In this document: piece by piece, positions 13,210 to 26,733 of the stretch | Position numbering within the stretch: position 1 is the stretch's first letter | Layout of the letters: each line of letters begins with the position of its first letter | Source: Apostichopus japonicus | Lineage: Eukaryota > Echinodermata > Holothuroidea > Aspidochirotida > Stichopodidae | Direction of reading: 5' to 3' | Length of the DNA: 64,000 nt | Assembly: GCF_037975245.1 (NCBI RefSeq) | Contig: NC_092576.1 | Span: 29,800,611-29,864,610 of the forward strand | Notes under the pieces: generated by a model | What the model was told of the DNA's origin: nothing | What the model saw: only the letters and a program-made list of their open reading frames with translations | The model's database searches: none | Made by a program: the position numbers and the translations under genes

Positions 13210-13720
13210 AAGTAAAACGGCTTGCCATACGCCCGCTATCGGTGATACCAGTCGGGCCACGAGTCAACTGACCCTTCCACCCTGCCAGCTGTCGTTGGCG
13301 CCTTGGACAGTACTTGACATGAAAAACCCATGACCTGTTCAGAAAACGAATATCCTTCAACAGTCTTCTGTCCATCACGATGTCCTCCACAGCATTGTGT
13401 GCTATCGAACCTAGTTCTAACCATGCTGGCTAGACCTCATCTTTCATAATAGGTGGATGTTCACAACTGTAAAACTTGTGAGATGTGTCCTAGCTGTGAA
13501 TATTAGCCGTATGGTACACTACTAGTAACAACTTCTCAACAAGCACTTCAGGATCCTTGTCACATGTGTCAGTTGACCACCACAGGTGATTGAATACTGC
13601 TTGGATCCAGCATGTGAACTCCTCACACGACTTGGTCTTACTTTTGGCGAGAAGTTTGTTCTTGATGGTTTTTGACAGAACAAACTCATGGTCAATGTTG
13701 GAATGCTAATGACGGCTTTC
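13210..13720 (-). pseudogene. Remnant of an orphan multicopy protein family
   Basis: One minus-strand frame reads for about 165 codons with only two amber stops, both next to Ser/Trp-rich context. Segments such as FTCWIQAVFNHLWWSTDTC, HKFYSCEHPP and DIVMDRRLLKDIRFLNRSW resemble a family of uncharacterised animal proteins, often transposon-associated, with a WxxxxxNHxWW motif and a KYCPKR-like end (here KYCPRR). No enzyme motif is visible and I assign no function. The 3' end abuts the palindromic array. Confidence 0.45.
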
Positions 13721-14582
13721 AGTTGGTATCAATTCCACATTTATGATGTACTCTTTCAGCTTATCCATACTGTCACCTGAACAAGTTCTGACATAATTAT
13801 TTTGTCAGTCTCCGTGTCCTTTAACGAGTAGATGCAATATTTAGGGTTATGACCTAGTGGGTCACGGTGACCGTGACCAGAAAACTTAGCTTACTTCTGC
13901 AGGTATTCCCCAAGCAAACTCTGTTGCTGCTTTGTGAATGCATTGTTACTAACAGGATTGAAGATAGCCCTCTGAAAATTTATTACCGCTAAACAGGATT
14001 CCCACATTTACCTTCTCAACCCGTACCTGTGCAAAACACTGGTTACAGCGTAAACTGTAAAATAAAATGTCCAGTGCTTCTTCATACACTACCGGAGTTT
14101 CGTCAACTGCTTTCTCCACCTCCACCACACTCTACGACGACCTGTGAAAACAGAACAGGCATGTTTTCTAAGAAAAAATAAATTGACTGACATGTACTCT
14201 TTGTTACAGTGACCTTTAAAGAAAGATGTAAAATCACAACCGCAATCACAAGTCTGCAAAAAGAAGATATGGGTCAATGAGACTTGGTCCAACCTTCTGT
14301 AAGTTAATCACAACGTTGATATCTATAAAGAAATTTTCATTCTTAGCGGTCCTCACCTCCACATATACATAAAGGGGAGTGAACAACCACTCGTTTAAAA
14401 CTCGACTTTTCTGTGTGGAACGAAACCGTAGGTTCATCCTCTTTATGATTCGATAAATTAGGGTTGTTCTTTGAAACCACCAGCAGTTAGAAAATAAAAG
14501 GTACTGTATCAGCCTGTTTAGTAATATGGGAAGTATTTCAGTGTACAGTGCCATGAACATCATTCGGACTACAACCATGCAG

Positions 14583-14732
14583 TCCGTTTTGTCTCTGCAT
14601 GTCATCGGGCGTATGTTTTTTTTTGGTTGGGCTCGCTTGACCTCAGCTTCGTTTGTCAGAATGGGATAGTTCGGTAGTGCCGTTTGGTCGTGACGTTTTG
14701 TATCCAGCATGGCGGATGACGTAAAAAGCACC
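14583..14732 (+). repeat. 3'-terminal fragment of the Tx1-like LINE
   Basis: The stretch matches, in opposite orientation, the 3' end of the LINE at 35341-35470. Shared landmarks are CGGGCGTATGTTTTTTTTGG, TTCGTTTGTCAGAATGGGAT, GACGTTTTGTATCC, GCATGGCGG and the final ACGTAAAAAGCAC. It is a 5'-truncated insertion of the usual LINE kind. The 170-codon minus-strand frame over this region is antisense to it and is not a gene. Confidence 0.75.
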
Positions 14733-15177
14733 ATGCCTTCCCGGGTGATCGAACACAATATGTACTTTTCATGTATTAAATTCTCTCATGGCTTTAACAA
14801 CCTGACGTTTAAACAGAAATGAGCATACCCTCCAAAAGTTTTTGTGTTTTCTTAATTAACCCTCTATTCCCCACTACCCTTCATTTGTGTGTACAAATTA
14901 TTTCATTTGAGGAAACTGTCACTTTGAGTGGTCTAAGGAACTATAGAATATTAATTTTCAATTTCACCCACCTTCACCCACTTTTTTCATTTGTAGCAAA
15001 TTTCCTACAATGGGTAACGCTGGAAATATGACAAAGATTTTATCCTTTTCTAGTAACGGTTTATTTTCAGGATAACCATACCATAGATTAAAAACACATA
15101 AAAAATGGACTTCAAAGAACAAAACAAGGTGAAGACATGAGTAAAGCAAGGTCAGTTCTGGTTGTAATTGTGTCTTA

Positions 15178-16753
15178 GTGAACATGATAGGCATGGAAGT
15201 AATTTCTGTTCTTGCTTAGGCAAAGATGAACGTTGCACTTCATACATTTAACGTACGCAAATCCATCTGGACAATTTCTACTCCTTTGCCTTTTGCTTCC
15301 ATACACTGGGTAGTGCTCGACGCCATCAAACCTCATATCCTCAACTGGCGACGGATTGACCTGTTTCTTCGTCTTTGATGCGGAATCAAGAGATGGCCTG
15401 CCTCGCAATTTTCTCAAAGGCATAGGGTTTGTTACTGCTAATTCTTTGCAGTTTCGTTTGTAGACAAACCATGCATTTACCATAGCAATGTACACCTCCC
15501 ATTGACTTGTACATACCAATCACTCTTGGCCTGTTGACATTGATGTGCTCTTTCTTAGACCTGTCATACTTACGCACAGAATCAGAAGGATGTGGCCAAA
15601 CATGAGAGGACACAACTGTAACACACTTGTTATGAAACCACCGAACAAGCGATAAATTGTTAGTAATTTCCACTACACTGTCATGTGCTCCTCTTCCTTC
15701 CTTTTCAAGTCTTTTTCTGACTTTAGGGGATATCCACGAAGTCGATTCTTGTTGATCGTACCAACATAGAAGAGTCCCTCTTTTTCAATTCATTTACCAT
15801 TTTAAAATTTCAGAAGAAGTTATCTGCAAAAATCTTATAGTTGTGTTTCTCTGGAAGTAAAGAACATAGCTTCAAGACTACATTGCCACCCAGTCCACAG
15901 TCAGCATGGTCCAGATCATCATTTGCTATACCAGTACCCTTTCCTTGGTATATGTCAAATACGTGCAAATATCCACGAGCACCACATCTAGCCCAGAGTT
16001 TTTAAACACCATTTTTTAGGTTTCTTTGGCAGGTACTGTTTTAGGAGAGATCTCCCTTTCAATGCCACCATTATTTCATCGATGCATTGGTTCTCTTCAG
16101 GGCTCAAAGTATCAAAGTTTTCATTCAGGTCATTTATCCATGGCCTAATTTTCCAAGCCCTATCCTCCTTTTCGGCATCAGAAACAAGCAAGTTGTTTTC
16201 TGAAATGGATTTATAGACATCAAGTCAGCTATTGGTGGGTAGCGTGTATCATACTGCCAGTAACAACCTACTGATGGCATCTGGACCAAACCCATATAGT
16301 AAAATATCCAAGTTCCGCTGCAGTGAACATTTCTATTTCCGGTGCAGTGAACATTTCTATTTCCGGTGCAGTGAACATTTCTATTTCCGCTGCAGTTGTA
16401 TTCAGACTAATGCCAGACTTTTGGTGAGCATAGAGGTCTCTAAAGCCAGCTTTCAGAAGATATCATCATTCACAAACCTCTTAAAATATCCGTACGGTAA
16501 TAAATCCTCCATTGGCTCTGGTTCACACTTATAGTTTTCTTCGTTTGTTGGTTTCTTCTTCACCGGAATATGTTTGGCCACAGATGAAAGGGGTTCATCA
16601 TCTGATGAAGCAAATCCCTCACTTTCACTTCCCTCACTGTCTTGTGATGAAGATATCAATATGAGAGTTACCGTCTGATAGTTCATCAAAATCACTATTG
16701 GCTCCATCCAGGATATCCAGTACCTCCTGTCCAGTGTATCGGTGTCTTGGCAT
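15178..16753 (-). pseudogene. piggyBac transposase pseudogene
   Basis: The start MPRHRYTGQEVLDIL at 16753 resembles piggyBac-derived protein N termini. It is followed by an acidic Ser/Asp-rich segment and PYGYFKRFVNDDIF. Further down, in other frames, come SPEENQCIDEIMVALKGRS (first catalytic Asp region), KIFADNFF (second Asp region), WFHNKCVTVVSSHVW and MYKSMGGVH (third region; the expected Asp after GGV is lost). A Cys/His-rich tail CMKCNVHLCLSKNRNYFHAYH follows. At least three frameshifts and several stops make it dead. It differs from the piggyBac at 28-31 kb and represents a separate lineage. Confidence 0.78.
16316..16392. repeat. 24-bp tandem repeat inside the piggyBac pseudogene
   Basis: The unit TGCAGTGAACATTTCTATTT plus four bases is present about 3.3 times with near identity. 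On the pseudogene strand it adds an eight-residue unit EIEMFTAP in frame, in the region where piggyBac proteins normally have a single short helix. Confidence 0.85.
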
Positions 16754-16799
16754 CTGAAAATATAGAAGCAAAATTGGATGTTTAGGATCTTCATTTGTT

Positions 16800-19700
16800 T
16801 GTTCGTAACATCGATCAGGTGCCGCCCTTCATGATGCTTATGAGGTGCCAATGATGACCTTGCTTGCTGCCACCATAGGCGGCCCCACCGCGCACCCATT
16901 ATCATTTTATTGCATGTAGAGTATGCCTCAAGATATATCATCCCTTCGTACCATGACCCCTGTAGAATGCTAATGAAGGGCTGGCAGTATTTCCTCACCA
17001 TGAACCGATACACTGAGCTAACATTTGCATTTTACTATGGTAAATAAAGCTAAAAAACATGACCTTGGTAGGATGAGCTTCTCAACAAAACGGTGTAGCA
17101 GATCTGCTACGGTGGGTTATAGAGGGCAGACAATTAACCATCAACATACTTTCTATGATACATGTTTTTGTTTGGGAAAATGCAGGGCAAACTTTTCAAC
17201 AGAAGGCGTCGGGTTAACACCTCTTTTGCAACGCTGATGCATATTCTGATTCTGATTCTGCTTTGAAGAGTCATCCATCTGGACAACAAATGGCACGTGG
17301 AAGGGAAACAAATTGATATAGACACGCAACAGGTTGATTTTATGTCTTTGATGTCTCCTTAAAGACAATATCTGTAACTATTAATCTTTAATTTCCTAAC
17401 ATTGTTTCAAGTCTGCAGATCCTGCGACACAACTTGTGATGAAACCTCATCAGTGAAAATATTTTGTAAGCGATCAGGTTCCGGACCATCATTAAAAAGC
17501 AGACCAACATCTGTCAACTTATCACGATTGCACGACATTCGCCTCTTGTGATTTGAACAACGAGAGAGGAGACTTTCCTTACAATTTGAAATTGTCAGTA
17601 CTCTCCCCCTATATGGTAGGTAATGAAGAAGACGGGGAAATGCTTCCAATACCTCTTGTTGTCATGGACATTTAAACTCCTTATTAATTATCATGTCGTG
17701 TGCTTCATGAAAAGTTACAGAACATCCATCATTACTATTAATAATTACAGCAAATGCACCTTTTTTTCAAGTGGGAAAGAATATCAGGTGGAATCTGCTT
17801 CAGTTCTGGCAAGTCAAATGCGAACATTTTTAGGTATACTTAGCTGTCCATTGCATGAAAAATGGGAGCAAGCTTTCTGATTGAAGTAGTACACAAATTG
17901 AAATGTCGAAGCCTTATTGCCATGAACATGTAGCATTGCCGTGTACCATGTCTCTGTTCATGAAATAGGGATGTGGCATCTGCTGTACTCGTCGTTTCAA
18001 AATAAGGGAGAATTTTCTTCTGAAAGTTCATCAATGTTATCAAAAACGTTACTGTCATTCACACAGATCTGATCCTTTACAGAACTATACAGTGACTGGT
18101 AAATGTTAACATGGGCTTCTTGATATGCTATGGCTTGATTTATAGCAAATGTTGGGATTTGTTTCCATCACTGCATTAAGAAATATGGGTTTTCCTGAAT
18201 CCAGATGCTAAAGCAACAGCAGTATGCGTAGCTCCACTGTTCTGTTTCAGTGTGTGTCATGTGTTGTCAAAGCTGTATGAAATCAGGAAGAACACAAGTG
18301 AGCCCCTCATTGTGACATACATAATTTTTTAACATATAACAATAAACTTTTTGTCTTCATGCTTGTGAGTGCATTGTTCTCATCATCTGGGAGTGAAAAA
18401 GAGTAAATAAAGTTTACATCTGAAATAACAGGATGGAAGCGTGTAGGTACTCCAGATGGATTTGAGACTGAACCTCGTGATACTGATTAAGGTTAATGGG
18501 GTAAATCTGCTGTGAAGTAGAGGGCTTACTATATTTTTAAGTGTTTCTGTGGAAGTTGGCAAGGGTTCCACAGCCTGAATGGATGTGTCATGAAATCCTC
18601 TGTCCAGTTGAAAAAGCAGCACAACCTCCACTTCTGTCGATGTTATCTGTTAATGCAAACTGCAAAGCCACGAGGAAGTAGGGCTGGCTTATCGGCCATT
18701 TCTTGGGCGACAATTTGTGCCTAGAATCGTTGGTATGTGGATTTCATGACAGTAAGGAAGTAAGAATGAAAGAATGTTAATGATGAAGAACTCAACCTGT
18801 CAACCACGTCTGAAGTAGCTAAATGGAATGGTGAAAAGCATTAATCGTTAACTTTATAAAACATGCCAGCTCAAATAAAATAACGCTTCAGCATCTTCCG
18901 ACTGTTGTGCTGTTGATGATACATGAAGCTGTTGAAGAGAATGTTTATGCCACAGGACAGCAGTTGCTTCTTCTGCTGTGGTAAATTAAATTCCATAGGC
19001 CTGCTTGGTCATCTATGCATCGTCTTGGTTGCAGGAATTATTTGCTCTGGTAGTGTCTCACAAAAGTACCCCGAGCTGAGTTCATTTGCTAGAACTTGTT
19101 TTTGCTTTCTGAGTAAATATACATGCATTGTGAGATCTGCCTTTTCTCGTGAAAAACGATAAACAGATACATGTAAGTATATCAATCCCACTTCGCCGGA
19201 CAAGAGTACCAAGTCTGCGCTTGCGGCAGACTCTTTTGGCAGACTTAGCTTCAGCGAAGAACTGCAATTTGTTTTTCTTGCTTCACACGTCTTCACTGCT
19301 ATTTTCGACCCATACTTATAAGCAATTCTTATAACTTTTGGAATGAAAGTCTTCAACTGTTTCAAGTTAAATGGCTTCATCTTCTAATAACTCTTTAGGT
19401 ACAAAGACCGTGCAAAGGCATAAACCTCACTCTTGTCAGCACTCTCGGGTGTGGTCGTTCGAGAATGATCTAACAGCTCAGGGAGATATTGCTTTCAAGT
19501 TGTAACACTCTCCAAATACTCTGAGCTCATGGCATACCTTGAAACTGCCTGATAAAAGGTGTTACACAGTAAACAATCTTTATCAATAGTGACATCTGTC
19601 TTAAGTGAATGATTAATATAAGCAGTAAGAACACATGGTTTTCTATATGACAGACATATGTTACACCCTCACAGATGATTTTCTCCGTTAGAATACAGTA

Positions 19701-19860
19701 ATAAGCACGGCAAAGAAAAAGTCCTGACCTTTTACTGCATAGCTGAATAGCAGTGACATCATCATTATCAAACAATGTTATTAGAGTGTTACGGTTAAAA
19801 CATTTTGATTTCTGATGCCATTTGGTAACTGACATGTATTTCACAAAGGCCTTTTAGAGG
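16800..19860. other. Unrecognised, possibly degenerate coding remnants
   Basis: Short minus-strand frames at 17407-17649, 17840-18058, 18383-18631 and 19009-19380 have modest coding texture but no motif I recognise, and frames change often. They may be remains of one old element. I could not define exons, terminal repeats or a function. Confidence 0.25.
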
Positions 19861-21990
19861 GAAGTCTACTTTCATCTTTGACTGAGCTTAGTCTAAGTTT
19901 ACATGCATAGCAAACTCAGTCATAATCCAAGATCTTTTGCTGCCTTAAGACTATAGGTAACATAATTAGCAGGAGTGTCTTCAGCTATGTGCCGTAACGT
20001 GGCTATCTTGTCAACAAAACAGTGACCATTCCTGATTGTGCAGTTACGAAGATTAGGGATTGGTTTTTATAAAAAATGATTAGTGACACCCCTTGTCCTG
20101 TATCTTATACCAAAAACTATACTCTCAATGGAAGTGAAAAGCAATTGAACATTTCTTTGCATAGAAAGAAATCACAAAAAGGTGTCTTCATTTACTGAAC
20201 ATCTTACAGATAAGAACAAGGAAGAAAAAATTGTGATTTTCATGTTTCTTATTTCATTCATGAAATAAATACACATAAAACATCGTTTTGTTTTGAAATC
20301 TTTCTTACATTTTTGCTGATGGATATACACAGTGGCACATGCCTGCGTTCCTTTAAAATGTTCATAGATATTTCTGTATCTTCAATAATGGCTTAATTTT
20401 TTTCCAATTATAAGGGAAGAAATACGTTAAGAGGAGGCTCTCGTCAAAAAACTGATTGTAGCAAAATTTATTAAATTAACCAAAGTTATGTGGCAAATTG
20501 TTAATACGTTCACACTTCCCACATTTTTCGCCACAAACGTCATATTTGCATATTAATGAGGTTAACTTCCATAATTAATGAGGTTTATTGGGACTTAAAT
20601 ATTTGGATTCCCAGATGCAATTGATTCATGCAGGGTGTCAAATTGAAGGTAGTGATGAGATCTACAGACTGAGCATAGTGTGAAATCACTTTAACAAATA
20701 ATGTATTGAAAATATCGAAATTTGCTATTTAATTTCTGTAAATGAGTGCAGTCCTCGGAAGTTATATATTGTTTCCATGCAAAAACAGTGTTAGTCCATT
20801 GCATTATGTACCATGTTACTCTGTAGCAAATTTGATTGAAATAGAAGATAGTTTGACAGCTATGCTCGTCTCATTGCAGAAAACAGTCGTTTTGAGAAAA
20901 CGGGGAATAAAGTGAGACACTTTTCGAATCAGTAGTTCAGTCATATGGTGTGCGACATTAAACAGCCTAACACACTAAGCTGATGTTCCAGGCTAGTCAT
21001 CTACTTCATGGAACTCTCTAGGGGCATACAGTTACCCCCCTTTTTATTTGTTTTATACAATTTCCACGTCATATCATTGTTCCTGGGGGAAAATATTTCA
21101 ACATTGTAATTACTTAAAATCTGTTCAGTTTTGTCAATAGGGACCCAAGTATTGACAGATAGGTAGTGAAAATTCTTTTTTTAGAATTCAGCTAGTTAGA
21201 TATGTAAATATGCAATTGAGGTCATAAAAAATATGTGTCCATATACCGATGGAACACTTACAGGAACATGTGGGTGCAATACAGTACTTTTCATTACATT
21301 TGATAAAATACAAAGGAATTACCAGGCCCATAGAGTCTGCTGTGCAGTGTAAACACTTTCACTGTATGTTAGGATACATGTAATGTAAATATATCCTTGT
21401 ATAGCGCACTAGGCACTTTGCATCTGTGTGCTTTACAGACGATCTATAATATACACTGAAATACAATCTATATCAGTCGTTCATTCCAGTAGATTGCAAT
21501 GAAACCTACCAATCAGTTCTATTAAACATGTGCCTTGAAGTCATATATACAGCCTGCTTCATACACCAATCTATATATAATTCGCTTACCAACTTTTAAT
21601 TTCTTACTGCTGTGAGTTCCTGTTTAATAGCTTGGGTCATGATCTTCTGTATCTGAAACAAACTGATCGAGAGAAGAAATATCATAAGCTCCATTAATCA
21701 GTGGTGGCTAGAAAGGAGGACAACTAACATTTCATGCTTCTTTTAACGTCTCAGTTATTAATTTTGTGTCTCCTGGATATATAATGTGTTTATGGCACTG
21801 ATACATTGTATCATATATACTTGAACTTTGCAACTCAGCTAAAATGATTTCCCCTCTGCCACCACATGCCTCATGCCCCCACAGCTCTTCATACCACCAG
21901 AAGAACTTACTTTTACAAACACAACACTCATATATCATGGAAACATAAAAATGTGTGAAATTTAGTTCCAACATGCAGTTTGGCAGTTCA
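19860..21990. other. Intergenic sequence without recognised features
   Basis: AT-rich DNA with no coding-like frame, no tandem array and no clear terminal repeat. A 25-base string ACCCCCCTTTTTATTTGTTT-like at 21035 recurs at 31448, but flanks do not align. Confidence 0.4.
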
Positions 21991-21996
21991 AGTTAA

Positions 21997-22720
21997 TCAG
22001 TCACACAGGTCACAAACAAAACCTGCATCTGTTTCGTCCACACCAGCGCATTCTTCATGGGCCCACTTGTTGGAAGCTGAACACTGAACCCAAGTGTCTA
22101 TTGACACTACAAAGGCCTCCCCACAGTATATACATTGCCATTCCCCTACTGCATTGGCTTCATCGTTTCTCTTTCTGGTGGGTCTCGGGCTTGCTGTTTT
22201 TTGGCTGTCTTTTTTTCTTCAAACAGTGACTTCTTCTGCTTTCCAGACTTTGAAGCATTTGTCTCAGCTTCTATCCTTTCCTTGACAGGAGCTGGCTGTG
22301 AAAATTTCAGACTTTCCTTTTTTTCTTTTTGTAGTGGGCCCTTTCCGTGGATCCATTGTACTGAATAGTCTAAGTTGCTCAGCACTGATTGATGTTACTT
22401 TAGTTGTGGTGGTCGCTCGGTTGTGCGGTGTCACTGACGGAGCTGATGGCATGATTGCTCGAGTTTGTGTCCCTTTGCTGGTGGTGGTTGCACTGGTGCT
22501 GGTTGTCACTGCATATTGGGTGGTGGCGGACGGGGTGGTTGCACTGCAGCTGGTGTCCATGCTCCTTGGGGTGGTAGTGTTCCTGTTGCTTGTGCTTGGG
22601 GTGATGGTGCTGTCGTTGCTTTGCTTGAACCGTGTTGGATGGTAGAGCTGCTGTCTTGCGGTGTTGGCATTAGGGCTTTTAATGAAGTTGGCATGTTCTG
22701 TTCATCATCGCCATCCACAG
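21997..22720 (-). pseudogene. C-terminal part of a pogo/jerky-like transposase with a PHD-like finger
   Basis: The tail reads WQCIYCGEAFVVSIDTWVQC, then WAHEECAGVDETD and FVCDLCD before a stop at 21997-21999. This CxxC...HxxC...CxxC treble-clef tail is typical of pogo/Tigger-like DDE transposases. Upstream, in another frame, a Lys/Glu-rich stretch (22385-22150) and a Ser/Thr/Pro/Gln-rich stretch (22718-22270) fit the linker seen in that family. At least two frameshifts separate these pieces, and no DDE catalytic core was found upstream. Confidence 0.5.
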
Positions 22721-22759
22721 TCGGCAGTAGCCTGTCACATGCGTAGCATAAGAGAAACT

Positions 22760-25330
22760 TCTCCGGTGGGAAATGTTCCTATCAAACGGATATGGGTCAT
22801 TCCATAGCCTTTGGCTATATAGTGTAACACAGTAATGGTTTTTTAACTCTTCGATCATTTACATTTTTACAGATGGTTGACTATGTTACCAGTGTATTCA
22901 AAATACGTACGCAACATTACACCATTTTTTGTGTTTAACACCACTCTTACACAAAATATACTTTGAGTAGGAGGAGTTTTCTGCTTCAAAACTAAGGTAA
23001 ACCACATGTTTTTGTAATATATGTTCGGTGGTAAAGACATGCATGTCTTGTTTTTTTTATAACGTAACCCTTAACATTTCAACATTTACCAACTTTACTA
23101 GCAAATTGTTTACACCACTTAACTTTTGTTGTTTAATAATGATAACAAAGAATCAGTGTTAATAGAAACTATTGTCATGAGGAAATATGGTTAAAAATAC
23201 ATTTTGAAAGTCAATTGAACTTAACCTGACAAATGGAGTGATGGTAATAGTTAATGAAAAGATAAGGTAATAGTTAATGAAAAGATAACTACATGCACAG
23301 TGTATTGATCTGATCACACAATCTTTCGGATAAAGAATAGTACCGGTAATAACAAATATTCGGAAAGTGTACCTATGCAACAATGACACCATGTTAAAGT
23401 TGCGTAGGAAAAAGTGGCACCCTAAATGTAAAATGTACAACAAATGAATAACTATAGTTGATGGCAAAATAACTGCATGCACAATGTATGCACAATGTAT
23501 TGAACTGATCACACAATCTTGCTTATCAAAGTCTGGTAATGACAACGTTTATGTTAGCAACGTTTATCTATTAACATTTAAGGGAGCATATCAATGATGA
23601 TAGGCGATGCTCCCAGGCCCAAGTTAGCACACAATTAGCTCTAATCCAAACCTAAACTCTTGAACATGAATCGTACGTGATATAATCATGCTATGAACTG
23701 TTTACCCTTAGTGTTTATAAAATACTAGGCAGGCAATGAGTGACATTTAGCACAGTCCTGCTACATCCAAGTGTTTACGATTGGATTTTTTAACAGATAG
23801 TATATGAGTGGCCTTTCCAAATAACATGTGGTAGTATGTGGTGGCAGTCATTTCCTAAATTACCAGAGGCTACAGTCTACAGGTGATCATCACAATTAAT
23901 TAGTGCTTTCTTCAAATCAAAGTGGTTCAAGTTTGGTAATCATATCAGAGAGGGGATGTTCATAATGTTGCTTGTCGGCTTCTGATTCCAGTGTGCTGTA
24001 GAGTGCCCCTTGATGTTTCACCATGTAGGCCAGTCCAATAGGGTTGGTTGTCAAGCTAGAATTATTAGAAGAGGTCAAACCACAAGGTACTCCAAAATCT
24101 GGTACTTTGAATGTTTCTAGTACAACTGATGTATTCTGCTTACTATTCATATAACACCGATGAAGTTTCAGATTCTGCATATTGTTGGCCTGTAAGCTTC
24201 ACTAAACCCTTTGTTACATATTGCCTTCTGAATTACTACAACAATACGTCTACATTCAGTTTTAAATCTGATTGAATGAAGAAAGGTGAAATGAGCTGTT
24301 GGATCCAAAGCATTATGAAATACATCCATTCTTTAAATTTTTTATATCTAAAGTACTAAACTCAGTTATTTAATATAATACATTGTAGTTATTTATGTCT
24401 GTCAATCCAAGCAATGAAAAGTCAATATCATGAATAACAAAATCCAATACATGTCTGAAGGCATTTCCACGCAGAGTCTGTGTAATATGGTGACAAATGT
24501 AACTACCAATTCGGCACTGCCTTAAAAATCTTTCATAGTAATAATTATCACCATGAGCGAGAGAACACTTTGTGGTAGCCTCCAAACCATGCCGAAAAAA
24601 TTCTTTTACTCGTTTACAAAACGAAGCAGTTCATTTGAAATTAGGTTTAACATAAAGCCCTGGTACTGGGCAGCGGACTTGCGAATCCACAATAAAATCT
24701 TTAACCTCATCCCCCTCAATGACACACACTTTGTAAATTGCAGTTACATGTAACAAAGACCATGAAAGTGAAGTCACCAGGACTACAAATATGTTTGCAA
24801 AGGAGCAAACATCCCCTATTCCCACGGAAGTACTAGCAGCAGTAGAAATATCTACTTCTAACTGCTGCTCTGGTGCTGCTGAGCTGAGGTGCTTGGTCCA
24901 CTTGCTGTGCTGAGAGTTGAGGACTTGGGCCATGATAGCTTCTTTCTCATGGCCACCTTTGATACCTACAGTTGAAAAGGAAAAATAATTTCAAGATGTT
25001 TATGTGCCATAATAAAGCAGTCCCATTGGTGCACTGTAGTATTAGTATGATATGAGTTTCACCATCTTTCATGGTTTGACCTAGGGTACAGTACTTTATG
25101 CTATATTTGTCACTTCTTTTTTTGCCCTCATGATTTGGCCATGCAGACTTCAAAAAGAATCCCCTTCTCCTGTTTCCTTTGTACAGAATTTATATTATTT
25201 ACTGTACTATAAATGCCAATTGTTAAGAAGAGTCCTGCTTGTAATATCATCATGACCCTACTGTATACTGTCTGAAATGAAAATGTGTTACTGGTGTTGT
25301 TAAAAAAAACTGTCATCGAAAAACTCTGAC
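22760..25330. other. Unrecognised region with weak minus-strand frames
   Basis: Minus-strand frames at 23917-24180, 24370-24585 and 24631-24933 could be fragments of one decayed coding region, since the gaps between them also read weakly in shifted frames. I recognise no domain. Short duplications such as AAGATAAGGTAATAGTTAATG near 23260 are local. No RNA gene is evident. Confidence 0.25.
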
Positions 25331-25424
25331 ATTGACAAACATTTCACCTATTAACACCACATGTTATTGAATATCAAATTATGTACAGGCAAGCAGCACA
25401 TCTTCAAAAATTCTATAGGAGACT

Positions 25425-25455
25425 CTACCTCCTCCCCCTCCCCCTCCCCCCCCCA
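25425..25455. repeat. Pyrimidine-rich low-complexity tract
   Basis: CCTCCTCCCCCTCCCCCTCC-type sequence ending in a C run. Similar homopolymer C or G tracts lie near 10949, 41288, 50731, 52320 and 57502. Confidence 0.7.
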
Positions 25456-26733
25456 TTGGCTACTGCGACAGAACGCACCAATGATCTTTCAATGTATTTT
25501 GGTACCACCCAGCAAGTGACTTCAACCCTTGTAGCCATGCCCCATATGTCAGAAGAAGGGTGACCAGCTACAATTGGTTACAAAAAAATGCTTAATTTTT
25601 AAGCAAAACCCCTTAAATGTTAGATATGAGTTTTCAGTAACTTAATTACTGTTTAGTACTGGTTCATATGTTACATGGTCCGGTGTTTTTGTGTACTAGC
25701 TTTAGTTAGAAGAGTTCATCAATTAACAAGCTACACATAACTACAGTGCGGAAATAACCCAAAAGTTAGTAATATTCATATAACACAAATAAAACGTAAT
25801 ATTGTATGAACTTAGAATTGGGTTATCAAGGCACAATTTAATTAGTCATTGAGGAGGGGGAGGGGTGTTTTGAAAAAATGACAAAAATGTTAAAGGGCAA
25901 ATATTAGTGCTGGGTTGGTTCTTGGGGAATACACTTGAGGTCTTCATGAGAGCTGCATACCCTAACGTTAGGCTAATAGTATTCAATGTTGGTCATTAAG
26001 ATGCTAGCTAGGCCTACATATAGTTCTTCTGTTAGGTTCCAGTTAAGTAGGCTCCTCAATCACAATGAGAGTAGACTAGAACTGAATAGTTATGGTTCCA
26101 ATGCATCTAAGTTTTTATAACATGTAGAACCAATAACACAATATGTGGCATATATAGTGCTAACTAGGGATAGTATGAGTATTTCATTGTGGAGCTAGAT
26201 GATGAAACTCCAACATGGAAATGTCTATTTGACCAGTTGTAGCAGGAAACTAGTTGTACTGACACTGTAGCCAAAAAGAAGACATGAAAGTGGTCCTAAA
26301 AAGGGGGGTCAGAATTACAATTGGGTCTATAGGGGACCCAGGCCCCTGAAGATTTGGTGTTTGTTGTGGTATTACAGCAAAATGAACTCTAAATGAACTA
26401 TGAAGTGTGTAGTTCCCTTGAAGTCTTCCAGAATGTTCTATTGCTAACGTAATGCACTTGTTTTATATATAAAAATGTAACACAGAAGAGTATATAAAAG
26501 CTTTTGTCATTAAGTGGGATTTTATGCTCTTCTTAAAGTTAGAGAGAAGTAGATGCTTGTCTGATTTTTAAGGGAACTTGGTTCCATAAGCGAGGGGCAA
26601 AAACAATAAATGACCTACCCCCAAGAATTTTGGACTTAATATCAGATAATAAAAATTGAGAACTGGATCTTAGATTACAAGAGGGGACATAAATATGTAA
26701 TAACAAATATACATTGGACCCTTTTCAGCATTG

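Noticed and set aside
14246-14758. 170-codon minus-strand open frame
   Set aside because: Part of it is antisense to a LINE 3' fragment and the remainder has no coding texture or motif.
22298-22746. Plus-strand open frames rich in Val/Leu/Gly
   Set aside because: They are the complement of a Ser/Thr/Pro/Gln-rich minus-strand linker; the composition explains the open frames.
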